NCBI RefSeq assembly: GCF_964204645.1
Contig: NC_134026.1
Span: forward strand, 29,778,650 to 29,842,649
Length of the DNA: 64,000 nt
Reading direction: 5' to 3'
Source of the DNA: Tubulanus polymorphus
Lineage: Eukaryota > Nemertea > Palaeonemertea > Tubulaniformes > Tubulanidae
Below are positions 1-12,000 of this stretch, piece by piece. The position numbers were made by a program, and so were the translations under genes. How positions within the stretch are numbered: the first letter of the stretch is position 1; every line of letters begins with the position of its first letter. The notes under the pieces are model-generated. The model was given only the letters and a program-made list of their open reading frames with translations. It did not search any database and had not been told where the DNA came from.

Positions 1-3000
1 CGTAACGATGTCTATGCGGCTCCAATAGAGATGATTCTCCTGAAATTCATTCAAATATTGGTTTAATTCAGATTTCATGAATTATCGAATCCAATAAAAC
101 ATGAGCTCAGATATACGTACCATTGTAGATCAATTCAACGAGACCGGGCGCACTAAAAACCTGAAATTACGAGTCAAACGACTTATCAATTCTGCATCAC
201 ATGAATTCAAGTTTTCAAGCGTTATCAATGGATGTTTACTTTCGTCACTCTGTAAAGCATGTATGCATTTTTCGGCGAACTCAAGTCCAGTCTGAACAGT
301 CTCGGCAAAAATTCTTGAAATAATCCAGTGTAAAATAACAAGTTATCGAAGATAAATCCATTCCTACAAAACATCGTAAACCATCATGAGACGATTGAGA
401 AAATAATGCGAGATAATGGATGTTAATTTTCAGAAAAACTGACCATTTTTCCTCGACATGCCTGCTGCGTTCGTTTTGTTCTTTATATTGATACGCTTGG
501 GAGACGTCCTGATATCTCCACGGCTGAATATAACTCAGCCACATTTCCAACATCTGTAAGCATGAAATATTCAGTGAAAACCCAATCAAACGGTCAACCT
601 CACATAACACCAAAAATTCATAAAGTCTTTATGAATTTTTGATAACACAGATAAATACACTCACCATCCTAAATGACGTATCTAGAGGCCATTTGTGAAA
701 ACCATGCTTCAGGAAAGAGTATAGCTTCTTTTGCACAAGACCCGGGATGACATTCCTGACATAGAGAAGAGAATTACCGTATATTAGGATGCCATCAGCC
801 TAGCAAAACATGCAGAGGATTTACTTACAAACCTTTTAAATTCTTCCATAGGATCTATGGTAGGTTGACTATATGGTGACACAACTAATTGTTCACGAGC
901 ACTATTAGTGAAGTAGTGTAAATGCTTCACAATCATGCGAGCCACTTGTACATGATCAACACTCGGCATAAAATTCTCCTATAATCAAAGAAAACCTCAT
1001 AAATTAAATACATCCACAATTTTTCAAGAAACAGAATTATTAAGATTCCATTTAGCAAACTTATATGAATCATATATATATATATATATATATAAGTATT
1101 GCATCTAGAAAGAGCTTATAGAAGCACAGAAGAAATAACGAAACCCATGCAATAAATCATGTAGTGTGTTAATACAACTAAGGACAATAGGATAATACAC
1201 ATTTCACAAGTGGATGGCGAGAAAACGACTGCTGATGCAAATCCAAGGAAAACAAAAAAAAACTCTTAGACAATCAAAACATACAAACTTTAACCAGGGA
1301 GGATAATTCAAAGCTGATTTTTGGGTTTGGTAAATCAAAATTGGCAAAAAAATGTAAAGATTCTCAGAGAACGTTTACTGTAATTACAATTTATTTCTTT
1401 TTCTAATCACAAAATGTTCAGTTAAAATCTAGAACTAAAGCTTAAGAGCTGGAGACGAATGATTTTAAGAGCTTTCCTACACATGCAATAAGGATGCTAC
1501 AAATACGTACTTACAAGCAGAAATCTGCAATAGTTTGTATAATGCAGATTTGAACTGCTATGAAATAGACCTCCACCTATATTCTGTAGCATAAAAACAT
1601 TTAAACCATCAAGTATTCATTGTGCAATACTTAATGTTATCTAATACAGAACATACTTCATTGCATTTCTGTGATGAAACTAGTTATTCTCCCCTGTAAA
1701 TTAATGTTGTTTGCAATTTAATTATTCATTTAGAATAAAATGAATACTTACATTCGAATGTCGACCAACTCGTGGCGTGTCTATATCTAACGAGCTTTGA
1801 TTCAACCAAAATTCAACAAACACCTAAAAAATGTCAACATCAACAGATACATAAAGGTTTCCAGTTCATATTCGACTGATATTCATCGTTAGAACTCCTA
1901 CCTGTATAACTAACTCGGATCGACTTGTTTGGTTGTTTTTTTGATCTGTGACAGAAGGACTGTGTGGAGTGGTCTTCCATTGACACTGTGACTGAGAACG
2001 TAATAGACTCATATGCGATCTGCTACTTGGACTTGTTCCCCATTTATTAAATGAAGGATGAGGAGACATTCTTTAGAAAGAAAAATTAGCCAGATAAGAT
2101 ATGATGCTGTATTTGTTGCATTTCTTATGTTTTCAAAATTAAATATTTGCATTCAATTCCATACCTCGGTGAATTATGTTGAAATGAATTGTGAACTGAT
2201 GAAATTAATATACTATTATCAGATACTGGTTTGCTGCTATCTAACGGCAAGAAATGATTCAAATAATCCTCAATAATCCCGAAATATAACAAATCAGTTG
2301 GACTGTTCATTAAACCACCCTAGAATACAAAAAAGATATGGACATTCCTTTATACTAGGATTCACAAAAAGCTGGTAAACAAAAACTACTAGTACTTACC
2401 TTACTAAACACCGGATTAACTAAAAAGTAAGCCAAATGAAACATATAGTATTCAAAGGCATCTTAGGAAAAATTAAGGAAGATTATAAAATGTTCATTGT
2501 AAACAAAGAAATAAGCTGAAAAATAATTATCATAAAGGATACCAAGTGAAAGCATATTTGATGGCAATCCATGACCATGAAACTGTAGTTTATTCATGTA
2601 TAATGCTGGAACTGTGCCTTCTTCAAATTTACATCTTGTAGGATACTTTCAGTAAATAGATAGATAATAGAGATCAGTAAACAGAAGACAAGTAAAACGT
2701 GTGCTTCATCTCTTCAGGTTGACTTACGGGTAAACAAGACATCGGGAACTCATATCTGAAGTATTCTTCACTCACGAGCTTAAAAACGAGTTTCATCATA
2801 GCACCGAGTGGAGAGAGGAATGACCTGATACTGTGATAATCTGAATGATTAGATGATTTGGTGATTCGTTGAAGACCCCATCCGGGCTGATTGTTAAAAC
2901 CAAATACGCTATCCAAAAACGAAGGGAAAATCGAGTGCAATTCCTGAAAAATGTAATTCATTTAAAAATGGAAGGGTTCAAGAAGAAAACTGGTTATATC

Positions 3001-3254
3001 AGTTATAAATCTTTCTAGAAACATTTGTTTTTGGGAGTGGTAACATTTATTTACCGGAGAATAGCGTACATAAACATTTTTATTTGTTTGTTAGAATAGT
3101 ACGATACCTTAGCTGTTGTACTTTCAATCAAAGCTGTAATGTCTGAACATCTCTGTGGCAGTGTTTTAGACAATGCCGTATGGAGTTTAGCCTATGAATA
3201 AAATTTGTCAAATAAATAAATTGAATTGAATGGTTTTGTGGACCATCCTACCAT
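1..3254 (-). CDS. SMPD4: Sphingomyelin phosphodiesterase 4 (neutral sphingomyelinase 3), partial
   Basis: The SMPD4 family is a membrane-associated neutral sphingomyelinase of the ER and nuclear envelope. Exons on the minus strand, all with GT/AG borders and matching phase: <1..39, 121..160, 240..363, 444..553, 665..755, 833..978, 1515..1583, 1752..1823, 1902..2070, 2165..2319, 2400..2461, 2543..2645, 2728..2943, 3108..3191 and 3252..3254. Family blocks recognised in order are AKELHSIFPSFLDSVFG, LGAMMKLVFKLVSEEY, AFEYYMFHLAYFLVNP, VQVARMIVKHLHYF, PLEEFKR-like PMEEFKR, FHKWPLDTSFR, MLEMWLSYIQPWRY and DLSSPKNAYMLYRVTKV. The start ATG is the last three bases of its exon and an in-frame stop lies just upstream, so translation begins at 3254. 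The C-terminal part, including the membrane anchor of the family, is beyond the left edge. Exon 1515..1583 is poorly conserved and rests on phase and splice sites only. Confidence 0.93.
1071..1095. repeat. AT dinucleotide microsatellite
   Basis: A run of alternating A and T in the SMPD4 intron between exons 833..978 and 1515..1583. It is an ordinary simple repeat. Confidence 0.85.
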
Positions 3255-3659
3255 GGTGCTAAACTCGATTTGGCGCTTGCAAGAATTGAAATATTACATA
3301 TAAATCACAACTATTGAAACAACCTGACATGGATATAAATGAAGCCGGATTTGTTTTCAAAAAAGTTCAGTGGGAAGGAAAGAGAGGGGAAATTCATGAA
3401 AATAATTACCACTGCCGACAAATTCGAATCGCTGGGCGCGGCCATTTTTTAATGTACTGCATAAAATGCGGGTTCAGACTCTGGATATCAGGGATTTAAA
3501 CCTAGAAAATCTACATTAAGTCATGAGTATCAACGAGGCGATCGTATGTAATGAAATATTGGAATCGTAAGAGAAACAAGTTTGGGAAATTAGATATAAA
3601 TAGATAGAAATATAGCGAAATTAGGCCAATTCCGTGTTTTCATCTTTTTTTATCTATAT

Positions 3660-3830
3660 GCAATGCTTCAGAGTCATGAGACTGGTTACCGGTCTCTATC
3701 TTCAATCTTCATATTGAATGGGACAGGCAACCAGTGTATACCGTGGCAATCTCGATGCCATCAGGTTCGAATCCCTCCCTGGGAGAGGATGGGCAAAAAT
3801 CCTCTACCTTTCAACTTCAAGTGAAGAGCT
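3660..3830 (+). repeat. tRNA-derived SINE-like element, copy 1
   Basis: The segment contains a tRNA-like B box (GGTTCGAATCC) downstream of a GTGGCAATCTCGATGCCATC block. The same block recurs at about 6140-6200 and, inverted, at about 5870-5920. The shared core plus the RNA polymerase III internal promoter motif point to a tRNA-derived SINE. No cloverleaf forms, so it is not a functional tRNA. The element ends are not defined. Confidence 0.55.
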
Positions 3831-3949
3831 CGTGGTGATTTCAGCGTCTAAATCCAACAAAGGATACATCAATGAAGCACAACATCTTATATTTTGTTCA
3901 TAACCAGATTCATCAAATGAACGTATTCTGAGCTTAGGAGAGCAAAATT

Positions 3950-4350
3950 TGCAGGTCAGGGGCGAGTGGCAGGGTCGGGCTATGGGTGATTTACTACTGG
4001 TAGGGTCGGGCTCATGGGTGATTTACTGCTGAATAGAGGATGTAGAGGGGTATCCCGGGTTTGAAACCTAGTAATTACTGACACTGATTCAAAGTGGTCC
4101 TGATGCTGAATAGATGAACAGGGTTGTCCTGGTTTTTTTGCGGGCGACTGGCAGGGTCCGGCTATGGGTAATTTACTGGAAGGGTCGGGCTATGGGGTGA
4201 TTAACCGGAAGGTCGGGATCATGGGTGATTTACTGCTGAATAGAGGATGTACAGGGTTGTCCCGGGTTCGAAACCAGTTATTACTGATTCAGAGTGGTCC
4301 AGATGCTGAATAGAGGATGTACAGGGGTGTCCCAGGTTCGAACCCAGTAA
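3950..4350 (+). repeat. Two diverged copies of a direct repeat, period about 185 bp
   Basis: The phrases TCGGGCTATGGGTGATTTAC and GCTGAATAGAGGATGTACAG recur twice or more, each followed by TCCCGGGTTCGAAAC or a close variant, which resembles a tRNA B box. This looks like a tandemly duplicated SINE tail or a degenerate satellite. Nothing in it codes. Confidence 0.6.
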
Positions 4351-4861
4351 TTTGTGAGTCCACCATCTTCAAATCGTATCAAATCGCCTCCGGTGGTGAT
4401 TTGATGATTTGACAAATCGATATGAATTTGATGCCGTGATAAATTCAAAATTTTGACCAAATCAAATTTGATTATCACAAGATAAAAACGATTTTACTTA
4501 AAATCAAATTTGATTTGACGTGAAAAATTCGCCTAAGATTTGCACAACGGGATGAATTTGACGTCTTGTTCAAAACGGCTGACAAAAAATTACTACCCCG
4601 GTTATTGAAATATTATTTTCTATGAATGAGTTTCAGTTTTTCTTTAAGTTGTGACCAGTTATTATCAGTTTTTCGAAAATATTTGTGAGTCCACCATCTT
4701 CATTCAAATCGTATGAAATCACCTCCGATTTGTGATTTGATGATTTGATGAATCGATTTGAATTTGATACCGTGTTAAATTCAAAGATTAGACCAAATCA
4801 AATTTGATTTTGCCAGGATGAATTATACGATTTTACTTAAAATCAAATTTAATTTGACGTG
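4350..4861 (+). repeat. Pair of about 170-bp direct repeats
   Basis: Bases 4350-4523 and 4680-4861 are the same sequence with small indels. Each begins TTTGTGAGTCCACCATCTTC, continues through an AAATCAAATTTGATT palindrome, and ends TTTGACGTGA. Each repeat is rich in internal ATCAAATTTGAT foldbacks. About 155 bp of unrelated sequence separates them. Confidence 0.75.
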
Positions 4862-4931
4862 ATAGATTTGCCTTATGGTAAATATCTTTAAGGAATGAGG
4901 TGGCACTAGCGTGAACGGATCGAAAAAATCT

Positions 4932-5014
4932 TCAACTAGCAAGTGGCATTTGACAACTAGCAATTGGCAACGAGCCCAACTAGCAAATGGCAACTAGCAA
5001 CTGGCAACTGGCAT
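4932..5014 (+). repeat. Short degenerate tandem repeat (CAACTAGCAA-TGGCAA)
   Basis: The motif AACTAGCAA followed by TGGCA is repeated several times with small changes in about 80 bp. No open frame is associated with it. Confidence 0.65.
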
Positions 5015-5661
5015 GCCGTCTTCCATGTATTGTCCATTGCACCTACTTGTCAGTCATGCTCCGTGTCACATGGAAGTGAATGCGTTCACGGCTTTAAACT
5101 GATTAAAATCTTTATTTGCCGAAAAAAGTCTAGCGTGTGAGAATAACAAGTGGAAGGAAAAGGCTACTTCATGTATTTCTGGTCAATGGAGCAAAGCCAT
5201 TAGGAAGAAGCTCCAACCCGGAGCGCTTCCCTATTAGCGTCCAAACATTATGTAGACTGGTTATCGGACTCTATCTTCAATTGAAACCAGTCTAGAGATT
5301 GAGCACGGTATTTAATACAGCCGGAAGCGTTGTGAAAACAATTTTTCCCAAATTAATTTTTATTTTTAAAAGGCCAGTCACCTGGCAGAATTTATTAGGC
5401 TATAAATAAACTAGATGAACCATTTGGATGAATATATTCTGATAAAGGTAAAAATGCATTCACAGTCTATTTACTAAGTAACAATTTCATCAGTTACTAT
5501 CGATGCTGATATCATCGGTAAAAGTGCAGATCTGCACCTCTCCGCGTAAACGGTTCAATCAATTCGAATTACATTAAATATCATTGTTTCAGATTCAAAA
5601 TGTCATCAGCAATTCATACATTGCCATTGGTTAATTTTAATATATCTTCACTAGAAAGATT

Positions 5662-5761
5662 TAGCCTGGATATAGTCTAGTACCTAGCCGTTGTTCCTGA
5701 AACAAACGGAACCGTAACCTGGTAACAACGACTGGTATTCAGACTAAGACTAGCCTGGATA
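5662..5761. mobile_element. Tiny foldback mobile element with 11-bp target duplication, copy A
   Basis: A 78-bp core (5673..5750) starts TAGTCTAGTACCTAGCCGTT and ends CGACTGGTATTCAGACTA plus a few bases. It is flanked on both sides by the same 11 bases, TAGCCTGGATA. The two ends of the core are imperfect inverted repeats. A second copy with the same termini and its own, different flanking duplication is at 52760-52839. Confidence 0.7.
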
Positions 5762-5839
5762 CTGTCATTCACTGATTCAGTAGATTGCGTCAATCACGAG
5801 AGGTGCGGATCTGCACTTTTACCCATATCATCATCAAGC

Positions 5840-5960
5840 CTAAAACTAAAAGGCTTTAGCATAGCCCATCCTCCCTCTGCAGGGACTCGAACCTGATGGC
5901 ATCGCTACACTCAGCCACGGCACGAACCCCTGCATCAGTAGACCAGGTGCGCAGGTACAT
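5840..5960 (-). repeat. tRNA-derived SINE-like element, copy 2 (inverted)
   Basis: On the minus strand this reads through an A-box-like GTGGCTGAGTGTAGCGATGCC to a B box GGTTCGAGTCC. It shares the GATGCCATCAGGTTCGA core with the copies at about 3741 and 6150. The A and B box spacing is tRNA-like. Confidence 0.6.
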
Positions 5961-6134
5961 GCGCAGCTTTCCGAACGAAAACTGGAAAACCATATTGCTC
6001 GTTGTATAATCGTTGAGGCAAATTTCAAGGAAGAACTATAAATGGGAAAACCCGGGCTAAAATAAAACAGGATTTCTGATTGGCTTAAAATCACATCATC
6101 TGAACTGCGCATGTATCTGCGCACACGGTCGATT

Positions 6135-6215
6135 ATCGCAGGGTTTCATGCTGTGGCAATCTCGATGCCATCAGGTTCGAATCCCTGCCGGGGGAAGATG
6201 GCATAGCCAGGCCAG
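6135..6215 (+). repeat. tRNA-derived SINE-like element, copy 3
   Basis: The GTGGCAATCTCGATGCCATC core followed by GGTTCGAATCCC is identical to copy 1 over this stretch. Only the B-box half is clear. Confidence 0.55.
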
Positions 6216-9009
6216 GGCCCCTGCCCTGGCCCTACCGCCTAGTCGAAAGTAATGTGAAGTTTCTAATTTAAAAGCTGTCATTAGTCATGTGGTTACTCTT
6301 TCATTTTTTTAGCAAAAAAACGAATTCCATGAATTGCATGTTGATGCCAAACAGATTTTCAGCGGTCTTGGACTCGGTAATAGGGATGACCCGATTTTCA
6401 GCGGCAGTGTCGCAGTGGTAAATGACGTGGACTTGAAAAACCAATGGCTCCTCCTCGGAGATTTATCAAAATTATCAAGCAGAACAAAAACAAAAATGTA
6501 AGTTCTCACTTCTACATTTAGCTCAGCTCATAACGCTAAACCCATCGTCTACCCTCTAACACTAGCCTACCCTGTTAGGGCACCCTGCCTTGGTTTTAGC
6601 CTCTATATTTGCTATTCCAAAGACCAAAGGTTTTCAAGTGTATATGTAGGGCTTAATCCATTGATGAAACAATCCAGCCTGTAATATTAAATCCTAAGAA
6701 AGAAGTTGATTTATTTATCAATGTTTCTACTTGTTCTATAGGAATATGTTATAACAAAATCATTTTCATGTCTAATTATTGATGTTAGGTCGTTATAATA
6801 ATCGGGGCCGAATGTGACGAATTGTTTAGTATCAAAATCAGGGCCTGTAACATTATATTCTATATGAGCCACACCTATAATACATAACTATTGAAGGTGT
6901 TTTAAAGTTCAGTTTTGATATTGATTTATTTTGCTTGAGGCATTTTGGATTGTTGTCTACAGCTGTTAGTTGCGGTGCATGTCTTTAGGGCCCTAGGCCT
7001 AAAACGGGTTTTGATCGATCAGGAATTGAACGCAGTAAAATTGTTGACGATGCATGAATTTCTTTCGAACCACCACATCATCACTGCTAGTCAGTAGGTA
7101 TAGGTATAACACGTGGCTTCGTAGTTTGTAACATGTGTTCACTATTGTACTGGCGAATTTATAGTCATAAATTTGGTTCTGTTTTCTGGCTTTGTTCGGA
7201 TTTCATTATCACTCATAGCAGAGTTGGAGTTTGTGACCTCATCAGGTGTGGTTTGTGTGTACAGTTGAGAATTTCAGTGTCGAGTTGCGTGTCTGGGGTC
7301 CTTCCTCCCGCCAGGACTATCTCCAGTTGATAGTTTTCGCATTCTTTGAGGTATATTTTAAAGTCACCATTTGTTGTATTTTGTCACAGTTAACTTGACA
7401 TGTGTCTCAATGATGAATATATAACAATAGAGAAACCAGTGATGTGTGATCAGTCTATCTAAAACAGCTCTGAAAACTGCTAAAATCAGTTTGTTAGATC
7501 TCGGAGTACTGTAAGGTTAGATCTAGTTCTTCGAAGAATAAGATTTATATTATGAGCCGTATCATTGAGGTCACCTCCTCAATCTATGCTACTCCGTGTT
7601 CATAATCAGAATGACCTAGAAAATATCAAATACCTACACAACTCCAGAACAAATAAGTAGGTTTTAGTCGTGTTTGTTTCATCTCATTCAAGTCTTTTGT
7701 TCGCTGTGCTAGGGCTAGCCATTGTAAATATACAATAGAGCTCATTCAGCTGAGCCTAGTTCCTTTGAAATATCGCCAGGTATATTGTCAGGCATCTAAG
7801 CATGTAGTGGAACTACTATGGGTCTATTCGCCGACAGTGGACAATGTTCGAAGCACATGAATATACACGATCCAGTGGTTTATATTGATTGGTAGCCTAT
7901 AGGAATCTGTACATATATTTATACCAATCAAAAGTAAATAATTAGCGGTAGGTTTCTGATTTTATTGTGTATTAAGTATCCGTCTGAAACTGATAATCAT
8001 GATATTGGTAGTTAAAATTTTGTAAACTTTGCTTCACTACTTACTGCGTATCTATGCTTTATATTTGAATGTTGGTAATAACGGTAATAATCCCCCTGGT
8101 TTAAATCTGACAAGGTAAAAATCCCCCAAGTTCAGATTTTTTCAAACTAAAGTGTAAAACCAAAAGTTTTTACAATAATATCTAGGAATACGTAAGCATA
8201 GATATTTTATCATTACTTAAAACAATATTTCTTTATAGACATTTTTAAAACTATGATTATGTCACTTTTTGATGCACATTCCTTGCTAAGTCATAGAATA
8301 ATGCCATTTTTATGCATGTAGCGTGGTTACACAGATTATTCAAGGTGAATTGTGAAAAACAGTAGTGGAGAATTAGAAATTTTTGAAAATCATCTAAGTT
8401 TTCCAACATAGGGATATTGCAGTATTTTGTTGAGTTTTACTGTGAAATCAAATTTGGGGGGGGGGATTATTGCCCGTTACCTTTTCATTCTGCCTAAGGC
8501 AAGCAACAAAAACTAATTTGTTTGCTTGTGTTTTTTACCTCAAATTTCACTCGTTTTACCTTTTGAAAATAAATGATACAATGAATAGGACCTGAATCCG
8601 GATAAGTTAATTGAAAATGATGAACTACATGTAGTCATTTCAACTCAAGAGTTAACGCTTAACTCGCAACAAAGTCCTCGTTATAGTATGTTGATGTTAA
8701 ATCCTGAACCGGATTAACCAGTGTTCTCCATATGCTTTCAATCTTCCAAAAAATACAGAAAATTCAAGCTTGATTTCCCGCAAAACTTTATATATTTCTA
8801 AGCATTTATCAGCATTGATATAATATTGACATCTACACTGGTAGGGGCAGCAGACATTTCAAAAGGCGTGGCTGATTTTCAGAGGGGTGCATGTAAAAAT
8901 GAAATGGGTTGTGGTCCCTCTAATACCTGTTTCGGTTTGTAGAACAATGGTGGAAAGAATTAATTATAGGTATTGAATAATAAAATGGGTAATTATTTGT
9001 ATTTTGTAG
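6216..9009. other. Intergenic stretch and probable 5' UTR/intron of the zinc-finger gene
   Basis: No protein-coding exon could be supported here. The start codon at 9010 is immediately preceded by a good 3' splice site (TTTGTATTTTGTAG). At least one untranslated first exon of the zinc-finger gene should therefore lie in this stretch or further left, but I cannot place it. Confidence 0.5.
8073..8481. mobile_element. Candidate MITE of about 400 bp with imperfect terminal inverted repeats
   Basis: The left end reads AACGGTAATAATCCCCC (8080-8096). The right end reads GGGGGATTATTGCCCGTTA (8461-8479), its reverse complement with small differences. There is no open frame between. The 10-base G run at 8456-8465 belongs to the right terminus. 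Confidence 0.45.
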
Positions 9010-12000
9010 ATGTCGACGAGATCATCACCGAGATTTGATCGCGGTCCGAAAACCAGGCTGAGATCTACCAGTAGTGGCAAGGAAAGCGTTTCGCGAACTC
9101 CGCCGACAAAAACTCGAAAACTAACTTTCGTTGAACAATTTCAAGATCCGCCGGATATAGTTAGAAAATACCGTCGAAATATCGGCGGCAAATCTGCCAA
9201 TTTCGTGGCAGAGGCAATAAAGATTGAACCTAGTAGCAGTACGTCTGATATCAGTGAGGAGACCACAGTGACAGTTCAGTCAGAAAAACAATCTACTGTC
9301 ACAAATACGGAAATTACGAATGATCATGCATCTAATATTAACTCTTCTCAGCCATGCGTGAAATCGTGTAGCCCGAAAAAACAACGCAATAAAGAGCCAT
9401 CACCCGCGAGTCCAGAATCTCCGAGAACTTTACGGTCGCATAAAACGCAACGAGTCATGTCTCTGCGCAGTAAGGGTCCGATTAGAAATATACAATCATG
9501 CAATGAGTTACAAAAGTTTAAAACTGTTCTTTCGCCTATCGTGTCTGGAGTGAAATCCGATGATGCTAAAAAATTGAAAGTTCTTCAAATACCAGTTAAG
9601 AAGCTCAAACTGGTGGGGAAAGTCATAAATAAGAGTCGTCCAGGATTATTCGAAAGGTTTCAAGAGACAAAAAATTTAGCTTTAAATGAAAATTTAATCT
9701 CTGATCCACAAATGAATATTGATCATAATCCATGTGAAACTGTTGATATTGCGAGAACATCGTCGGCTGTTTGTAATGAAAATACAAAAGATACCGAACA
9801 TATCGACGTAATAACGGATTACAACATAATGACTGATTTCAAAGAAGATGCTATTGTTATTCGAGCTCAATTACCTGTTTCTGGTGCTAAAAAGGATGAA
9901 GGAAATGTTTCGATTGATGAGAGCGTAAGTAAAACAACTTGCGACGAGACTATTGTGAAAAATATCGTTGATGATATGTGTAATACGGTGTGTGTGAATG
10001 AATCTGCAGATACTGATGATTCTGCTGAGATACAGACTGTCCAATCTCACGTTAGTGGATGTGACAATAGTGATGACATTTTTACAAATAATGATGACAA
10101 GTGCGCAAATGTAGCAGTCCCTGTAAACTGTCAGGTGCTAGAGAAGTGTGTTCCCGTTTCAAAAAAAGATAAAGTCGATTCAACTTCAATTATGGACGTG
10201 GAAAAGCGTATTGATGAAATTCAGGCTTTAGTGTGCGACATTAAAAAAGAAATAAGTATCAGCAATAAAAGTGCAAAACGTAGGCGCTCATCTGATTCGT
10301 TATCAAATCACGAAACCGATGAAATACCTTACAAAAAACGTTTGAAAAGTCTAAATTGCGAAAGCGAACACGCCACCAAGAATCTGGCTGATGAAGATAT
10401 TCAACTTGTTCAGTGTAATTCTCTTAAAAACGTCGAAGTTGCTCAATATTCTGGAAATCGTCCACGGAGAACGCATAGGCCTCCTCCTAAGTTGGAATAT
10501 ATGATGTATATGTGTGATTTGAATAATGGGAAAAGACAGAAGTTGAATAAGTCACCATTTGATTATATGGAAAAAGAAAAACCGACTAAAAAATCGAATA
10601 TCAAGAAGATGTTGAAATCCTGTAAACCTTGTAGCGTTGTCATGGTAGATTTCGTCAAAAGTTTAAATTTGAATCAACAAAAATATAGCGAAAATAGTGA
10701 GCATGAGACTTTACCGCTGAAACCGAAAGCACCGCTGCCGAAGCTCTTCCATTCGATATCACCATCAGCAGAAGATGAAGAAGTTGATATTTTGAGTGTT
10801 TCACCGCCCCCAAAACGACCCATCGTATGCGCAGTTCCCCCTCTAAGTCCACATCCTCACAAGAAACGAGGATCGAAATATTACTGTAATTCGTGTAATT
10901 ATTCGACTTTTTACAAACTTGCTATGGAAGATCATGTGTATATTCATTTAGATGTTGTACCTTTTAAATGTGGTCATTGTGAAGGTGTGTTTGGAACTCG
11001 TTCCGGTAATGTAGCACATCATAAACGAAATCATCAAAATCTGCCATTGAAAGTTATCAAAAGAGGTAATGTAGTAGAATCTGACTATTATACGTGTAGG
11101 CAACATTCTTCACCCATTGCCAAAGCTAGGCCAGTTATTGATTTAGTCCCATCCGTTTCGAATGCCCCAAATGTACGTTTATCACATTGCGACAGCAGTC
11201 ATTCTAGTCCGGTTTTTCCTCCACCTACAAACGCTCGGTTTCAATGCAGATATTGCACGTTTTCTTCATCGGGTCAAGTTACTATGGAGACTCATTTTTA
11301 CACTCGACACATAGATGAACATCATTACATCTGTCCGTTGTGTGACTTATCCTTCTGCCGAAGGTCTGAAACAATGCTGAAACATTTTGCTAAATGGCAT
11401 CCGGGTCACAAAGTTATTCTACAAAGGGCATGTGGATATTATGACTTTTCAAAGCCTGAAGATCGTGCTAATTATAACCAGAAATCCTTGAATCCTAAGT
11501 TTAATGAGCAGCATTTTGTTCGTAGGGACAGTGACACAGGTCAAATGAGTCCCGCAGTCACAAGTAGTCCATTTGAAAATTCCACTTCTAGTCTTAGTTC
11601 TCTAGCTTCTAATGATAGTCAAAGCATAGTTAGTGAGCCGGGTACGAATCCTCAACACTCTAAACCTGTGACTGATTTCTCAATGAATTCTGTTACTATT
11701 GTTAATTATAATGCTGATGAAGATAACGATGTCATTCTCAACTTAAATGATGATTCCCCAACATCATTAAAAATCCTCAATGTCATGAGTCTTCAAGAAG
11801 AAGCAACTGTGAATGAATCATCCATGACCTCTTCAGCATGTGCCTCTTCACCGACTGCAACCTCCATTGAAACCTCACCAACACCGGCTCCAACCTCCCT
11901 TGAAACCCCAACAACACCGGCTCCAACTGCACCAACATCCTCTCCTGGTGATACTTCGACATCCAATCAAACATTTATTCCTGAATCTAATTATACGACG

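Noticed and set aside
281..613. Single 110-codon minus-strand ORF read through in SMPD4
   Set aside because: Splicing at 444/363 gives the conserved SMPD4 sequence in another frame, so the read-through is intronic.
3740..3790. Possible tRNA genes at B-box motifs (also 5.9, 6.15, 32.7, 43.05 kb)
   Set aside because: Only A- or B-box-like motifs are present. I could not pair acceptor and anticodon stems, so I call them tRNA-derived SINEs.
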